The notes under the pieces are model-generated. The model saw only the letters and a program-made list of their open reading frames with translations, was not told the DNA's origin and searched no databases. From Ruminococcaceae bacterium UBA1734 (GTDB lineage Bacteria > Bacillota > Clostridia > Oscillospirales > Acutalibacteraceae), in assembly GCA_002315765.1 (NCBI GenBank), contig DCIE01000024.1, positions 1 to 15,936 of the forward strand: a stretch of 15,936 bases of DNA, given 5' to 3'. Shown piece by piece: positions 1-8,201 of this stretch (the first letter of the stretch is position 1; each line of letters begins with the position of its first letter). The position numbers were made by a program, and so were the translations under genes.

Positions 1-60
1 CCCAACTATTGACAAAGAGCCTAAACATATTGTTTTACAGCAGCCTGTTTTTTGTTTGCT

Positions 61-1194
61 TTATATTTTTATTCGTTCAACACGGTTTGATACATCGCAA
101 ACCGTTTCATAATTTATAGTACCGATAAGATTTGAAATCTCTTCAACGGGCAAATCTTTACCGAAAAGTATTACCTCATTACCAATTTCCGCATTAGGAA
201 TATCGGTAATATCCACAAGGCATTGGTCCATACAAACTCTGCCGACAATAGGTGCTTTTTTACCGTCTATCAGCACATATCCCTTATTTGAGAGAAGTCT
301 TGAATATCCGTCAGCATAGCCAACAGGAAGTGTGGCAATTCTTGAGATTTTTTGTGTTTTAAAGGTTCTTCCGTAGCTAATTGTCTGTCCGGCATCAACA
401 TTCTTAATAAAAGAAATAACCGTTTTTAAGGTCATAACCGGAATAAAATCCTTTTTTAAGTCAAGGGTATATGACGGAGTAAGCCCATAAAGAATTATTC
501 CTGCTCGACACATATCAAGATGTTTATCACGGTCAAGACAAAGTGCTGCCGAATTGCAACAATGCACATAATTCGGTCTTAAACCCGAGTTTTTAAGAGC
601 CTTAACCCCAAGACAAAATCTTTCAAACTGAGCCTTAGTAAAGCCGTCCTCTTCCGATTCGTTTCGGTCGGAAACCGCAAAGTGGGTAAATATGCCGTCA
701 AAAACCAAATTAGGAAGTTTTGCACTCTTAATTGCATCATTAATGCCTAAAATATTTTCGGTCCTGCAATCAAATCCTATTCTTCCCATACCTGTGTCAA
801 GTTTTATATGAATTTTTATAAAGACACCGTTTTTCACTGCATTTTCCGATAACTTTCTTGCAAAGTCAAGAGAATAAACGCATTGAGTAATATCATAATC
901 ACTCAACTGTCTTGTCATATCCCAAGGAGTATATCCCAAAATAAGAACAGGCTTGGTTATACCGATTTCTCGCAGTTCAATAGCTTCCTTAATATTGGAA
1001 ACGGCAAAACTGTCGCTTCCCCATTCTTCAAGCAAAGGTGCCACGATTTTTACATCGTGGCCATAAGCATTGGCTTTTACAACCGACATAACCTTACTGC
1101 CGTTTGCACTTTGTTTTATTATTTCAAAATTATGTTTTAATGCTTTGGTGTCAATTTCCGCCCAAGTTCTGCGTAAAAAATCCAAAAAAATCAT
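61..1194 (-). CDS. alr: Alanine racemase
   Basis: PLP-dependent enzyme that interconverts L- and D-alanine in the cytoplasm, supplying D-Ala for peptidoglycan. The N-terminal TIM barrel carries the PLP lysine in VVKANAYGH (K40), and MGRIGF lies near residue 137. The C-terminal beta domain has the catalytic tyrosine in SYGRTF (Y274) and the LPVGYADGYSR and GRVCMDQ motifs. Length (377 aa) is normal and the fold looks complete. The gene starts 16 bases downstream of ychF and is probably co-transcribed with it. The ATG at 1194 directly abuts its AAGGG sequence. A TTG three codons in (1185) would sit 9 bases from AAGGG and is a plausible real start. The family call is very secure; the exact start is not. 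Confidence 0.96.
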   Translation of the reverse strand: MIFLDFLRRTWAEIDTKALKHNFEIIKQSANGSKVMSVVKANAYGHDVKIVAPLLEEWGSDSFAVSNIKEAIELREIGITKPVLILGYTPWDMTRQLSDYDITQCVYSLDFARKLSENAVKNGVFIKIHIKLDTGMGRIGFDCRTENILGINDAIKSAKLPNLVFDGIFTHFAVSDRNESEEDGFTKAQFERFCLGVKALKNSGLRPNYVHCCNSAALCLDRDKHLDMCRAGIILYGLTPSYTLDLKKDFIPVMTLKTVISFIKNVDAGQTISYGRTFKTQKISRIATLPVGYADGYSRLLSNKGYVLIDGKKAPIVGRVCMDQCLVDITDIPNAEIGNEVILFGKDLPVEEISNLIGTINYETVCDVSNRVERIKI

Positions 1195-1210
1195 CCCTTA
1201 AAAAGAAATA

Positions 1211-2314
1211 TTATACATTAAATCGGAATAAAACAATATCTCCGTCCTGCATAACATATTCCTTGCCCTCGCTTCTCACAAGGCCTTTTTCCTTGGCAAC
1301 AACCATATTGCCTTCACATTTATTAATAAAATCATCGTAGGAAACAACCTCGGCACGAATAAAGCCGCGTTCAAAATCACTGTGGATTTTTCCGGCAGCT
1401 CCCGGGGCTTTTGTACCCTTTTCAATGGTCCAAGCTCTAACCTCGGGTTTTCCTGCTGTTAGGTAGGAAATAAGACCTAATAAGGCATAGCATTTTTGAA
1501 TCATACGGTCAAGCCCTGAGCGTTCAAGTCCGATTTCTTCAAGGAACATCATCTTTTCTTCATCGTTAAGACTTGAAATTTCCGCCTCCATAGCGGCACA
1601 AATAGGCAATATTTCAGCTTTTTCCTTAATGGCAATTTCCTTTACGGCAAGGAAATTTTTGTTTTCCTCGATACCGTTTGCAAAATCGTCCTCACTCATA
1701 TTACAAGCATAAATAACCGGTTTTCCGGAAAGCAAGGCAGTAGTGTTTAAAACCTCTTGTTCGGTATCATTATTAATTTCAATAGAACGGGCAGGCAGTC
1801 CGCTTTCAAGATGTGCTGTAAGGCGCTTTAAGAAGTCAACCTCAGTGGCAAAGGACTTGTCGCCCTTCATAGCCTTTTGAGCCTTGTCAAGACGGCGACC
1901 TACAATTTCAAGGTCGGAAAAAATAAGCTCAAGATTAATGGTTTCAATATCTCTAACCGGGTCAACCGAGCCTTCAACATGGATAATATCGGTGCTTTCA
2001 AAACAACGAACAACATGAACGATAGCATCAACCTCACGAATATTTGAAAGGAACTTGTTTCCGAGACCTTCACCCTTTGATGCACCCTTAACAAGTCCCG
2101 CAATATCAACAAATTCAATAACTGCCGGTGTAAACTTGTCGGGATTATAAATTTCGGCTAATTTTTCAAGCCTTGCATCAGGAACACTTACCATTCCCAC
2201 ATTGGGCTCAATGGTGCAAAATGGGTAGTTCGCCGACTGTGCACCGGCATTGGTTATAGCATTAAATAGGGTGGATTTTCCCACATTGGGAAGTCCTACC
2301 ATACCGAGTTTCAT
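1211..2314 (-). CDS. ychF: Redox-regulated/ribosome-associated ATPase YchF (OLA1 family)
   Basis: Obg-related P-loop protein that hydrolyses ATP rather than GTP and associates with ribosomes and the stress response. Visible motifs are the P-loop GLPNVGKS (residues 7-14), the G3 motif DIAGLVKGASKGEGLG, the characteristic NMSE (NxxE instead of the GTPase NKxD), and a C-terminal TGS domain with DFERGFIRAEV. Length is about 367 aa, as expected. The start was set at 2314 because GGAGG lies 8 bases upstream; an in-frame TTG at 2329 precedes that Shine-Dalgarno sequence and is unlikely to be used. It is the first gene of a probable ychF-alr operon driven by the promoter at 2360-2388. Confidence 0.97.
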   Translation of the reverse strand: MKLGMVGLPNVGKSTLFNAITNAGAQSANYPFCTIEPNVGMVSVPDARLEKLAEIYNPDKFTPAVIEFVDIAGLVKGASKGEGLGNKFLSNIREVDAIVHVVRCFESTDIIHVEGSVDPVRDIETINLELIFSDLEIVGRRLDKAQKAMKGDKSFATEVDFLKRLTAHLESGLPARSIEINNDTEQEVLNTTALLSGKPVIYACNMSEDDFANGIEENKNFLAVKEIAIKEKAEILPICAAMEAEISSLNDEEKMMFLEEIGLERSGLDRMIQKCYALLGLISYLTAGKPEVRAWTIEKGTKAPGAAGKIHSDFERGFIRAEVVSYDDFINKCEGNMVVAKEKGLVRSEGKEYVMQDGDIVLFRFNV

Positions 2315-2359
2315 AAAGATTTCCTCCAAAGTATATGTAATAATAATCTTGCAGTATTT

Positions 2360-2388
2360 ATTATATTAACTTACACTCAATCTGTCAA
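2360..2388 (-). promoter_or_regulatory. Sigma-A promoter for ychF-alr
   Basis: On the minus strand there is a perfect TTGACA (2388-2383), a 17-base spacer and a perfect TATAAT (2365-2360), giving a 5' leader of about 40 bases before the ychF start. Such an exact consensus suggests strong constitutive expression. Confidence 0.9.
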
Positions 2389-2454
2389 ATAATTTTTAAT
2401 TTTCATAACTATTTCACGAAGCAATATATTCTTTTACATATCTCGAATAATAAA

Positions 2455-2484
2455 GCCTTTGAAGATGTGCATACCTTCAAAGGC
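2455..2484 (-). terminator. Intrinsic terminator after the PPC/FN3 secreted protein
   Basis: GCCTTTGAAG and CTTCAAAGGC form a perfect 10-bp inverted repeat around a 10-base loop, starting 7 bases past the stop codon of the minus-strand gene. On the minus strand it is followed by a T-rich tail (TTTATTATT). Confidence 0.75.
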
Positions 2485-2491
2485 CTATAGA

Positions 2492-3940
2492 TTATTTCAA
2501 TTTGTATTTGACTGTTTTTGAAAACGGACCTGCAAAGCCGTTAGAATCAACGGCTCTCACCTTAAATGAATAGGTTGTATTTTTTGCAAGGCTTTTCTTA
2601 ACAAAACTTAGTTTCTTTGCCTTAACAGTAGCAATCTTTTTGAACTTTCCCTTGCCCTTAGCCATATAAACTTCATACTTGGTTGCATCGGAGTTTTTAC
2701 TCCATTTTATATTTACGGAAGTTTTTGATGCTTTGCTTACTTTAAGTCCGCTTGAAGCCTTAACCGTAAACAACTTAAAGCTATATTCTTTAAATGTGTA
2801 CTTATGTAAAGAGGCTCTTGAAACCTTTAAATAATAGGTTCCTGCCTTAAGGGTAAGACTCTTAACACACTGGGTTGTTTTTCCGAAATATGCTTTTGCA
2901 CAAGACACCTTTTTTGAATTGTAAATATTTATCAACCAATGGTTTTGTGTATTGCCGCCATATCCGTATAATTTAACTGTTGATGTTGTTTTGAGTGTAA
3001 ACTTATAAAAATCAACATCTAAATCAACATGTAGATTTCCGGTTATTTTCTTGTTGGTAGAAATCGCAGTTGAGGTTTTCAAACTGTTATTATTTTCTTT
3101 TTCAAAACCGCTGCCTTCATAGGTTACGCAAACCTTAAAAGCATAATCAACACTGCTGGTGCACAAATAATAATTATGATATATTTGAATATAGTAGGTT
3201 CCCGCACTTAATCTGCAAGCACTGCTTTTCTGATTGGTTTTACCAAATCCGGCAAATACAATTCTTTCTCCCTTAATATCATATATGGCATAACTCCAGT
3301 AATTTTCTTTTATTGAAGTAGCTGCAGTTGAAATATTTACCCTTGCCGATTTTGTCAGGGTAAATTTATAAAAATCCGTGTCGCCGTCTTCTTCATATCC
3401 CGAATGTAGGTTACCGATAATTTTTGTGTTTACCTTAATCGGATTTGCGGAATCTATCCCGTCGTTATCCTCTTTTTCGTAAGAACTATCTTCATAGGTA
3501 ACCATAACTTTAAAGCCATAGTTTTCAGAACACCATGATATTTTATCCTTAGCATTTTTGATTTTTACAGTATAAGTTCCCGCCTTTAATCTTATAATCA
3601 GCTTTTCAACTCTCGGCATACCTCCGAGTCTGGATATTATCACATCTTTTGAATTAGAATCAGTTACCGAAATATCCCAATAATCAGAACCGTCTCTGCT
3701 GCAAAAATCTTTAATTTGAAATTTTGCCGGTTTGCTGACATTGACTTGGTAATAATCCACATCATCGGCATTGGAAAGATTACCTAAAACAAGAGTATTT
3801 GCCGGAATTTTATTTGCCGAGGAGGGTGTGTCGTTGGACTCACTTTCTTTAAATGATTCCGCACTTGCCGAAACAGGCATTATTCCGAATACTGAAGCGA
3901 CTATTAAAACAGACAACAATAATGATAAAAGTTTTTTCAT
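2492..3940 (-). CDS. Secreted protein with three PPC-like domains and a C-terminal fibronectin type III domain
   Basis: Signal peptide with a KK start, a hydrophobic core and a likely cut after VSASA (residue 27). Three tandem repeats follow, at about residues 32-149, 154-275 and 279-392. Each has the pattern E.(D/N)N, A..I, GNL, D.D(F/Y)Y.(F/V) and ends in L.AGTY, as in bacterial pre-peptidase C-terminal (PPC) beta-sandwich domains. Residues about 395-482 read as fibronectin type III (SVNIKWSK, YEVYMAKG, TTYSFKVRAVDSNG). No protease, glycosidase, LPXTG, SLH or dockerin element is visible, so it appears to be a freely secreted adhesive or binding protein; function unknown. PPC domains normally accompany secreted enzymes, so standing alone is unusual. 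AAGGAG lies 9 bases before the ATG. It is monocistronic, with its own promoter and terminator. Confidence 0.85.
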   Translation of the reverse strand: MKKLLSLLLSVLIVASVFGIMPVSASAESFKESESNDTPSSANKIPANTLVLGNLSNADDVDYYQVNVSKPAKFQIKDFCSRDGSDYWDISVTDSNSKDVIISRLGGMPRVEKLIIRLKAGTYTVKIKNAKDKISWCSENYGFKVMVTYEDSSYEKEDNDGIDSANPIKVNTKIIGNLHSGYEEDGDTDFYKFTLTKSARVNISTAATSIKENYWSYAIYDIKGERIVFAGFGKTNQKSSACRLSAGTYYIQIYHNYYLCTSSVDYAFKVCVTYEGSGFEKENNNSLKTSTAISTNKKITGNLHVDLDVDFYKFTLKTTSTVKLYGYGGNTQNHWLINIYNSKKVSCAKAYFGKTTQCVKSLTLKAGTYYLKVSRASLHKYTFKEYSFKLFTVKASSGLKVSKASKTSVNIKWSKNSDATKYEVYMAKGKGKFKKIATVKAKKLSFVKKSLAKNTTYSFKVRAVDSNGFAGPFSKTVKYKLK

Positions 3941-3979
3941 TATGCATTTCTCCTTAAATTATAGTTTAATTCCTTTGTC

Positions 3980-4009
3980 ATTATAATGCACAGAATACCT
4001 TAAAGTCAA
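3980..4009 (-). promoter_or_regulatory. Sigma-A promoter for the PPC/FN3 secreted protein
   Basis: On the minus strand, TTGACT (4009-4004), an 18-base spacer containing TGTGCAT, then TATAAT (3985-3980), about 40 bases before the start codon at 3940. Confidence 0.8.
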
Positions 4010-4056
4010 GTTTTTAATCATTTACGAATCGTGCTTAATTAGTTTCAAAATTTAAA

Positions 4057-4075
4057 AATACTATCTTTTAGTATT
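4057..4075. promoter_or_regulatory. Possible operator palindrome at the DUF3048-galT promoter
   Basis: AATACTA and TAGTATT form perfect 7-base inverted arms around TCTTT. The right arm overlaps the first two bases of the -35 hexamer (4074-4079), a position suited to a repressor or activator. No regulator is identified. Confidence 0.35.
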
Positions 4076-4102
4076 GAAAAAAAATAATAATAAGTATATA
4101 AT
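4074..4102 (+). promoter_or_regulatory. Sigma-A promoter for DUF3048 lipoprotein-galT
   Basis: TTGAAA (4074-4079), a 17-base spacer, then TATAAT (4097-4102), ending about 33 bases before the lipoprotein start at 4136. Confidence 0.8.
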
Positions 4103-4135
4103 AATATTAATATCAAAATGCTCGGAGGCATATAT

Positions 4136-5164
4136 ATGTTTAAAAAGATTTTTATTGTTTTGCTTTGCCTGACTATGGTGTTACTTTCCGGATGCGGAAA
4201 AAAGAAAAACGATACCGTTTCAAGTCAGATAACAAGCACTGTGGAAGAAGAAAAGCCGAAAGGTCCCACAAATCCTCTTACCGGACTTACTATGACTACC
4301 GGCAATGTAAATTCAAGACCTGTAGCTATTATGATTAACAATATTTCCTTTTCGCAGCCTGTTCAAACAGGTATAAATAAAGCCGATATTATTTACGAAA
4401 CCGAAGTTGAAGGTGGAATTTCCCGTCTAATGGCAGTTTACAAAGATATTTCTACCGTAGGACAAATCGGTTCGGTTCGTTCCGCAAGATATGTTTATGT
4501 TGATTTGGCTTTAGGACACGATGCCGTATATGCTCATTGCGGTCAGGACAATACCTATTGTAAGCCACATTTATCCGACATTGACCATGTTGTTATTAAC
4601 ACAGGTGTTTACGGCGGTGTTCGAATAAATAACGGTCTTGCCATCGAACATACTCTTTACACATACGGCGACAAGTTGGCAAAAGGAATCAAAGAAAAAG
4701 GTGTTAAAACCACCGTTTCTTCAAACGAGAATTGGCAAAACTTTGCGGAAGAAGACCAAGAAGTTATCCTTTCCGGCGGTACCTGCAAAAAGGTTACAGT
4801 TCCCTTCTCCAGCAGTTATCACACCGTTTTCAACTACAACGAATCAACTAAGAAATATGTAAGATACTTCGGCGACACCCTGAGAAAAGATTATGTAAAC
4901 GGCGAAACCACCGAAATGAAAAATGTTTTTGTTTTATTAACCGACATTTCGTTCTATCCTAACAACTATCGCCGTAAGGTTGACCTAAAAGGCGGCGAGG
5001 GATATTATATTGTAAACGGCACCTTTACTAAGATTAAATGGAGTAAGGGCGATGCTAAAAACCCCTTTAAATTCACAACGGAAAATGGCTCGGCACTAAC
5101 CGTTAACGCCGGTAATTCCTATGTTTGCATAGCAGGAAAATCATTGGCACCCACCATTCAATAA
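4136..5164 (+). CDS. DUF3048 (YerB-type) lipoprotein
   Basis: Membrane-anchored lipoprotein. The N-terminus MFKKIF is followed by a hydrophobic stretch and the lipobox LLSGC, so Cys20 should be lipidated after signal peptidase II cleavage. The N-terminal DUF3048 domain begins at NPLTGL and contains RPVAIMINN, ADIIYETEVEGGISRLMAVY and IGSVRSARYVYVDLA. The C-terminal part has YYIVNGTFTKIKWSKGD. Length (about 342 aa) is typical and the protein looks complete. Family members such as B. subtilis YerB are envelope proteins of unclear biochemical role. The start was set at 4136 because GGAGG (4124-4128) is 7 bases upstream; an earlier in-frame ATG at 4118 precedes that site. galT follows after 19 bases, so the two are probably one transcript. 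Confidence 0.9.
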   Translation: MFKKIFIVLLCLTMVLLSGCGKKKNDTVSSQITSTVEEEKPKGPTNPLTGLTMTTGNVNSRPVAIMINNISFSQPVQTGINKADIIYETEVEGGISRLMAVYKDISTVGQIGSVRSARYVYVDLALGHDAVYAHCGQDNTYCKPHLSDIDHVVINTGVYGGVRINNGLAIEHTLYTYGDKLAKGIKEKGVKTTVSSNENWQNFAEEDQEVILSGGTCKKVTVPFSSSYHTVFNYNESTKKYVRYFGDTLRKDYVNGETTEMKNVFVLLTDISFYPNNYRRKVDLKGGEGYYIVNGTFTKIKWSKGDAKNPFKFTTENGSALTVNAGNSYVCIAGKSLAPTIQ

Positions 5165-5183
5165 CTATTATTTTTGGAAAGAA

Positions 5184-6683
5184 ATGACGATTTTTATGAT
5201 TGACACAAGCGTTAGAAAATTAGTTTGTTACGGAATGGAAAAAGGTCTTTTTGATAAAAGAGATGAAATTTTCGTAACTAACAAGATACTTGAAATTTTA
5301 GATTTAGACACTTTTGACTGCGAAGAAACCTTCAGCGATGTGGATTTAGAGTCGGTTTTAGGGGAAATACTCCGATATGCCGTAGAAAAAGGTATTATTG
5401 CCGACAGCATCACCGAAAAAGATTTATTTGATACAAAGCTTATGGGTGCAATGCTCCCGAGACCTTCTTATGTTACGGATAAGTTTTACGAGCTTTACAA
5501 ATCCTCCCCCAAGGATGCTACCGATTTTTATTACAACTTTTCCTGCGACAGTGATTACATCAGAAGATATCGCATAAAGAAGGATTTAAAGTGGAAAACC
5601 GAAACAGATTACGGCACTTTGGACATCACTGTTAATCTTTCAAAGCCCGAAAAGGACCCAAAGGCTATTGCCGCCGCAAAGTCTGCTCCTCAATCAGGCT
5701 ATCCGAAATGCCTACTTTGCAAGGAATGTGAGGGCTATGCCGGAAGAATTAATTTCCCCGCAAGGCAAAATCACAGGATAATACCCGTTAGAATAAATGA
5801 CAGCGATTGGTTTTTCCAGTATTCTCCCTATGTTTACTACAATGAACATTGCATAGTTTTTAATTCAAAGCACACACCGATGTCTATTAATCCCGATACT
5901 TTCAGAAAACTATTTGATTTTGTAAAGTTATTCCCCCACTATTTTGTAGGCTCTAATGCCGACCTTCCCATTGTGGGCGGTTCTATTCTTTCACACGACC
6001 ATTTTCAAGGTGGAAACTATACCTTTGCTATGGCGAAAGCGGAAATTGAAACCGAGTTGAAATTTAAGGGTTTTGAGGACATTAAGGCAGGTATTGTAAA
6101 GTGGCCTATGTCGGTTATAAGACTATGTGCAAAGGATACAGACAAAATTATCCGCCTTGCCACAAAGATTTTATCAGCTTGGCGGGGATACAGCGATGAA
6201 ACGGTTGGGATTTTTTCCGAAACCGAGGGTATTCCTCACAATACAATTACTCCTATTGCAAGGAAAAACGGCGAGAATTTTGAGCTTGATTTGGTACTCA
6301 GAAACAATATTACATCTGCGGAACATCCCTTGGGAGTTTTCCACCCGCACAGTGAGCTTCACCACATAAAGAAAGAAAACATCGGACTTATAGAGGTTAT
6401 GGGACTTGCGGTTCTTCCTGCAAGGCTTAAAGCCGAAATGGCGGATTTAAAATCGTGTATTCTCGAGAATAAGGATATTAAATCAAACGAAACCCTTAGC
6501 AAACACTATGATTGGGTTGAGGAAATAAAGAGTAAGTATCCTGTTATTAACAAGGATAATATTGATTCGGTAATAAATGACGAAATCGGCATTGTTTTCT
6601 CAAAAGTTCTTGAACACGCAGGAGTTTTCAAAAGAGACGAACAGGGCAAAAAGGCATTTATTAAATTTGCAAAATCCGTATAA
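5184..6683 (+). CDS. galT: UDP-glucose--hexose-1-phosphate uridylyltransferase, class II
   Basis: Leloir-pathway enzyme that transfers UMP from UDP-glucose to galactose-1-phosphate, giving UDP-galactose and glucose-1-phosphate through a uridylyl-histidine intermediate. The class II form (COG4468, Firmicutes) is about 490-500 aa, matching 499 aa here. Visible features are YPKCLLCKECEGYAGRINFPARQNHR, the active-site HxH segment SHDHFQGG (H271, H273), and FHPHSELHHIKKENIGLIEVMGLAVLP. The start uses GGA 5 bases upstream of ATG 5184; another ATG at 5196 is possible. No galK or galE lies in the window, so the rest of the pathway would be encoded elsewhere. The pairing with a DUF3048 lipoprotein has no obvious metabolic meaning. 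The transcript ends at the terminator at 6714-6743. Confidence 0.95.
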   Translation: MTIFMIDTSVRKLVCYGMEKGLFDKRDEIFVTNKILEILDLDTFDCEETFSDVDLESVLGEILRYAVEKGIIADSITEKDLFDTKLMGAMLPRPSYVTDKFYELYKSSPKDATDFYYNFSCDSDYIRRYRIKKDLKWKTETDYGTLDITVNLSKPEKDPKAIAAAKSAPQSGYPKCLLCKECEGYAGRINFPARQNHRIIPVRINDSDWFFQYSPYVYYNEHCIVFNSKHTPMSINPDTFRKLFDFVKLFPHYFVGSNADLPIVGGSILSHDHFQGGNYTFAMAKAEIETELKFKGFEDIKAGIVKWPMSVIRLCAKDTDKIIRLATKILSAWRGYSDETVGIFSETEGIPHNTITPIARKNGENFELDLVLRNNITSAEHPLGVFHPHSELHHIKKENIGLIEVMGLAVLPARLKAEMADLKSCILENKDIKSNETLSKHYDWVEEIKSKYPVINKDNIDSVINDEIGIVFSKVLEHAGVFKRDEQGKKAFIKFAKSV

Positions 6684-6713
6684 ATTTCCGCAAAACAAAA
6701 AACAACTATACTT

Positions 6714-6743
6714 AAAAAGGAACGAGCCAACTCGTTCCTTTTT
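6714..6743. terminator. Bidirectional intrinsic terminator between galT and the TetR gene
   Basis: Perfect 13-bp stem (AAAAAGGAACGAG with CTCGTTCCTTTTT) around a CCAA loop. The A/T ends give a U-tract on both strands, so it can end galT (plus) and the convergent TetR gene (minus). Confidence 0.9.
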
Positions 6744-6771
6744 CTTTTGCAGTATTCAAACACGCCGATAT

Positions 6772-7335
6772 TTAATTCATAGCCGTTAAAACCGAATGAA
6801 GTGTTTTAAAAACCCGATGGGTATATTCCGGATTGTTCTCCTCTCTACCTAAAATCACTGCATAAGAGGAATCATAAAGAATAGAACATATAGCGTACAT
6901 AACAAATTTGCAATCAGCTTCACTCTTAAAAAACTGTCCTAATTTTTCGGTTAATTGGTTTAACTGATTGGCGTGATATGCCTGAGCCGATTCAAAATAT
7001 ACAGAATGATAATACCTAACACAAAAAGCCAATCGTTCTTTATCTTGCAATAAAAAATCCCAAGTATTTATAAAACATTTATAAGACTTTGAGGCAAAAT
7101 CAACTTCGAGAAGATGGTTTGTATCAATTTCAAAAAGTATCTTTTTGAAAATTGCACCGTTTTCTCTTTTGTAAGCCTCGAAAAGCATTTCTTCCTTGTT
7201 TTTAAAAAATCTATAAATATAAGCATCGTTTACACCGGAAATATCTCCTACCATACGGGTACTAATACCTGAAATACCATATCTCGCCACAGCAACTTTT
7301 ACTGCATCAAGCAGGGCAACTTCTTTATCTTGCAT
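6772..7335 (-). CDS. TetR/AcrR family transcriptional regulator
   Basis: N-terminal TetR-type helix-turn-helix: AVKVAVARYGISGISTRMVGDISGVNDAYIYRFFKNKEEMLFEAY, matching the family pattern with an aromatic recognition helix followed by F-K-N-K-E-x-L. The rest (about 130 residues) is a helical ligand-binding domain without recognisable specificity. Total about 187 aa, usual for the family. The start was set at ATG 7335, which has AAGGA 9 bases upstream; an in-frame ATG at 7344 overlaps that site. It has its own consensus promoter and lies about 200 bases downstream of the ABC exporter genes on the same strand, so it may control them, itself or something distant. Target and effector are unknown. 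Confidence 0.9.
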   Translation of the reverse strand: MQDKEVALLDAVKVAVARYGISGISTRMVGDISGVNDAYIYRFFKNKEEMLFEAYKRENGAIFKKILFEIDTNHLLEVDFASKSYKCFINTWDFLLQDKERLAFCVRYYHSVYFESAQAYHANQLNQLTEKLGQFFKSEADCKFVMYAICSILYDSSYAVILGREENNPEYTHRVFKTLHSVLTAMN

Positions 7336-7350
7336 TTTTATCATTCCTTT

Positions 7351-7365
7351 TCACAGTATTTGTGA
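7351..7365. promoter_or_regulatory. Short palindrome in the TetR-gene leader
   Basis: TCACA-GTATT-TGTGA, 5-base inverted arms immediately upstream of the Shine-Dalgarno sequence of the TetR gene. It could be an operator, but the arms are short and the position is downstream of the promoter. Confidence 0.25.
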
Positions 7366-7437
7366 TTTCTTTTAATGATTATATTTTCGCTTCGATTTAG
7401 AACAAATAATATAATACCCAAGTTCTACGACTTTCAT

Positions 7438-7460
7438 TTAATTATACATTTAATAATTAA
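7438..7460. promoter_or_regulatory. Palindrome overlapping the TetR-gene promoter (possible autoregulatory operator)
   Basis: TTAATTAT and ATAATTAA form perfect 8-base arms around a 7-base centre, covering the -10 and most of the spacer of the TetR promoter. This is a classic place for an autorepressor. The arms are pure A/T, so chance is possible. Confidence 0.4.
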
Positions 7461-7468
7461 TTTGTCAA
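7441..7468 (-). promoter_or_regulatory. Sigma-A promoter for the TetR gene
   Basis: On the minus strand, a perfect TTGACA (7468-7463), a 16-base spacer, then a perfect TATAAT (7446-7441). It gives a leader of about 100 bases, so the regulator is transcribed independently of the upstream ABC genes. Confidence 0.85.
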
Positions 7469-7509
7469 GAAATGCAAAAAAGTTTACATTAATTTCCATT
7501 TTATGCGAA

Positions 7510-7531
7510 AAGCGGTGGAATGCCACCGCTT
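7510..7531 (-). terminator. Intrinsic terminator after the ABC exporter operon
   Basis: AAGCGGTGG and CCACCGCTT form a perfect 9-bp stem with a 4-base loop, 5 bases past the ATPase stop codon. The minus-strand tail is short (CTTTTCG) and preceded by an A-tract. The longer T-run is on the plus strand, where no known gene needs it. Confidence 0.65.
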
Positions 7532-7536
7532 GTTTT

Positions 7537-8190
7537 TTACGCCTTATTTGGTTTTAATTCATATATCGTGTCGGCCTTTTTAGAAACATCGGGAGAATGA
7601 GTTACAACAATTACACACTTTCCCTCATCTGCCAACATTCTTAAAATTGACATAATTTCATCCTGGGTTTCAAGGTCGAGATTTCCGGTAGGCTCATCGG
7701 CAAAAATGATTTGCGGATTATATGCCAACGCCCTTGCAATTGCAACCCTTTGTTGCTGACCGCCTGAAAGTTTTAAAATGCTTCTGTTAATATCCTCTTC
7801 CTCTAATTTAACCTTCTTTAAAAGCAATTTTGCGTATTCTTTCTTATTTTTAATCTTTATTCCCGAAATATCTATGGAAAGAATAACATTCTCCACCGCC
7901 GTTAAGTATGGCAATAAATTAAAGCTTTGGAAAATAACACCTACCATTTTGCTTCTGTAATCGTATCTGTCTATTTTTGAAATGTCTTTGCCTTCGCAAA
8001 ATATTTTACCCGAAGTGGGTTTTGCAAGACCGGACAAGAGGGATAACAGAGTGGTTTTTCCTGTTCCAGATTTTCCCACAATGGCATAAATCTTACCGGC
8101 TTCAAAAGATAAATTAAGACCGCTTATTACCTTGGGTGAATTTTTAGTATAACTGTAGCATAAATCTTTGAGTTCCAATATATTTTCCAT
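7537..8190 (-). CDS. ABC transporter ATP-binding protein (MacB/LolD type)
   Basis: Cytoplasmic ATPase of a mechanotransmission-type (MacB/LolD/FtsE-like) ABC system. Walker A is GKSGTGKT (residues 39-46), the Q-loop is at FQSFNLLPYLTAVENV (Q88), the signature is LSGGQQQRVAIARAL (from 141), Walker B is IIFADE (161-166) followed by PTGNLD, and the H-loop His is H198. Length 217 aa is typical. AAGGAG sits 7 bases before the start and overlaps the end of the permease gene; only 11 bases separate the two genes, so they are co-expressed. Substrate unknown: in Gram-positive bacteria such pairs handle peptides, lipids or cell-wall-active antibiotics. Confidence 0.95.
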   Translation of the reverse strand: MENILELKDLCYSYTKNSPKVISGLNLSFEAGKIYAIVGKSGTGKTTLLSLLSGLAKPTSGKIFCEGKDISKIDRYDYRSKMVGVIFQSFNLLPYLTAVENVILSIDISGIKIKNKKEYAKLLLKKVKLEEEDINRSILKLSGGQQQRVAIARALAYNPQIIFADEPTGNLDLETQDEIMSILRMLADEGKCVIVVTHSPDVSKKADTIYELKPNKA

Positions 8191-8201
8191 AATCTATCTC
8201 C

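Noticed and set aside
1..60. Possible terminator after alr (ACAG-CAGC-CTGT beside T-runs).
   Set aside because: The stem is only four base pairs and neither flank extends it; too weak to call.
7510..7531. Small RNA or plus-strand gene ending at the hairpin after the ABC operon, since the T-run lies on the plus strand.
   Set aside because: No plus-strand promoter or credible coding frame was seen between 7345 and 7510; the hairpin is explained by the adjacent minus-strand operon.
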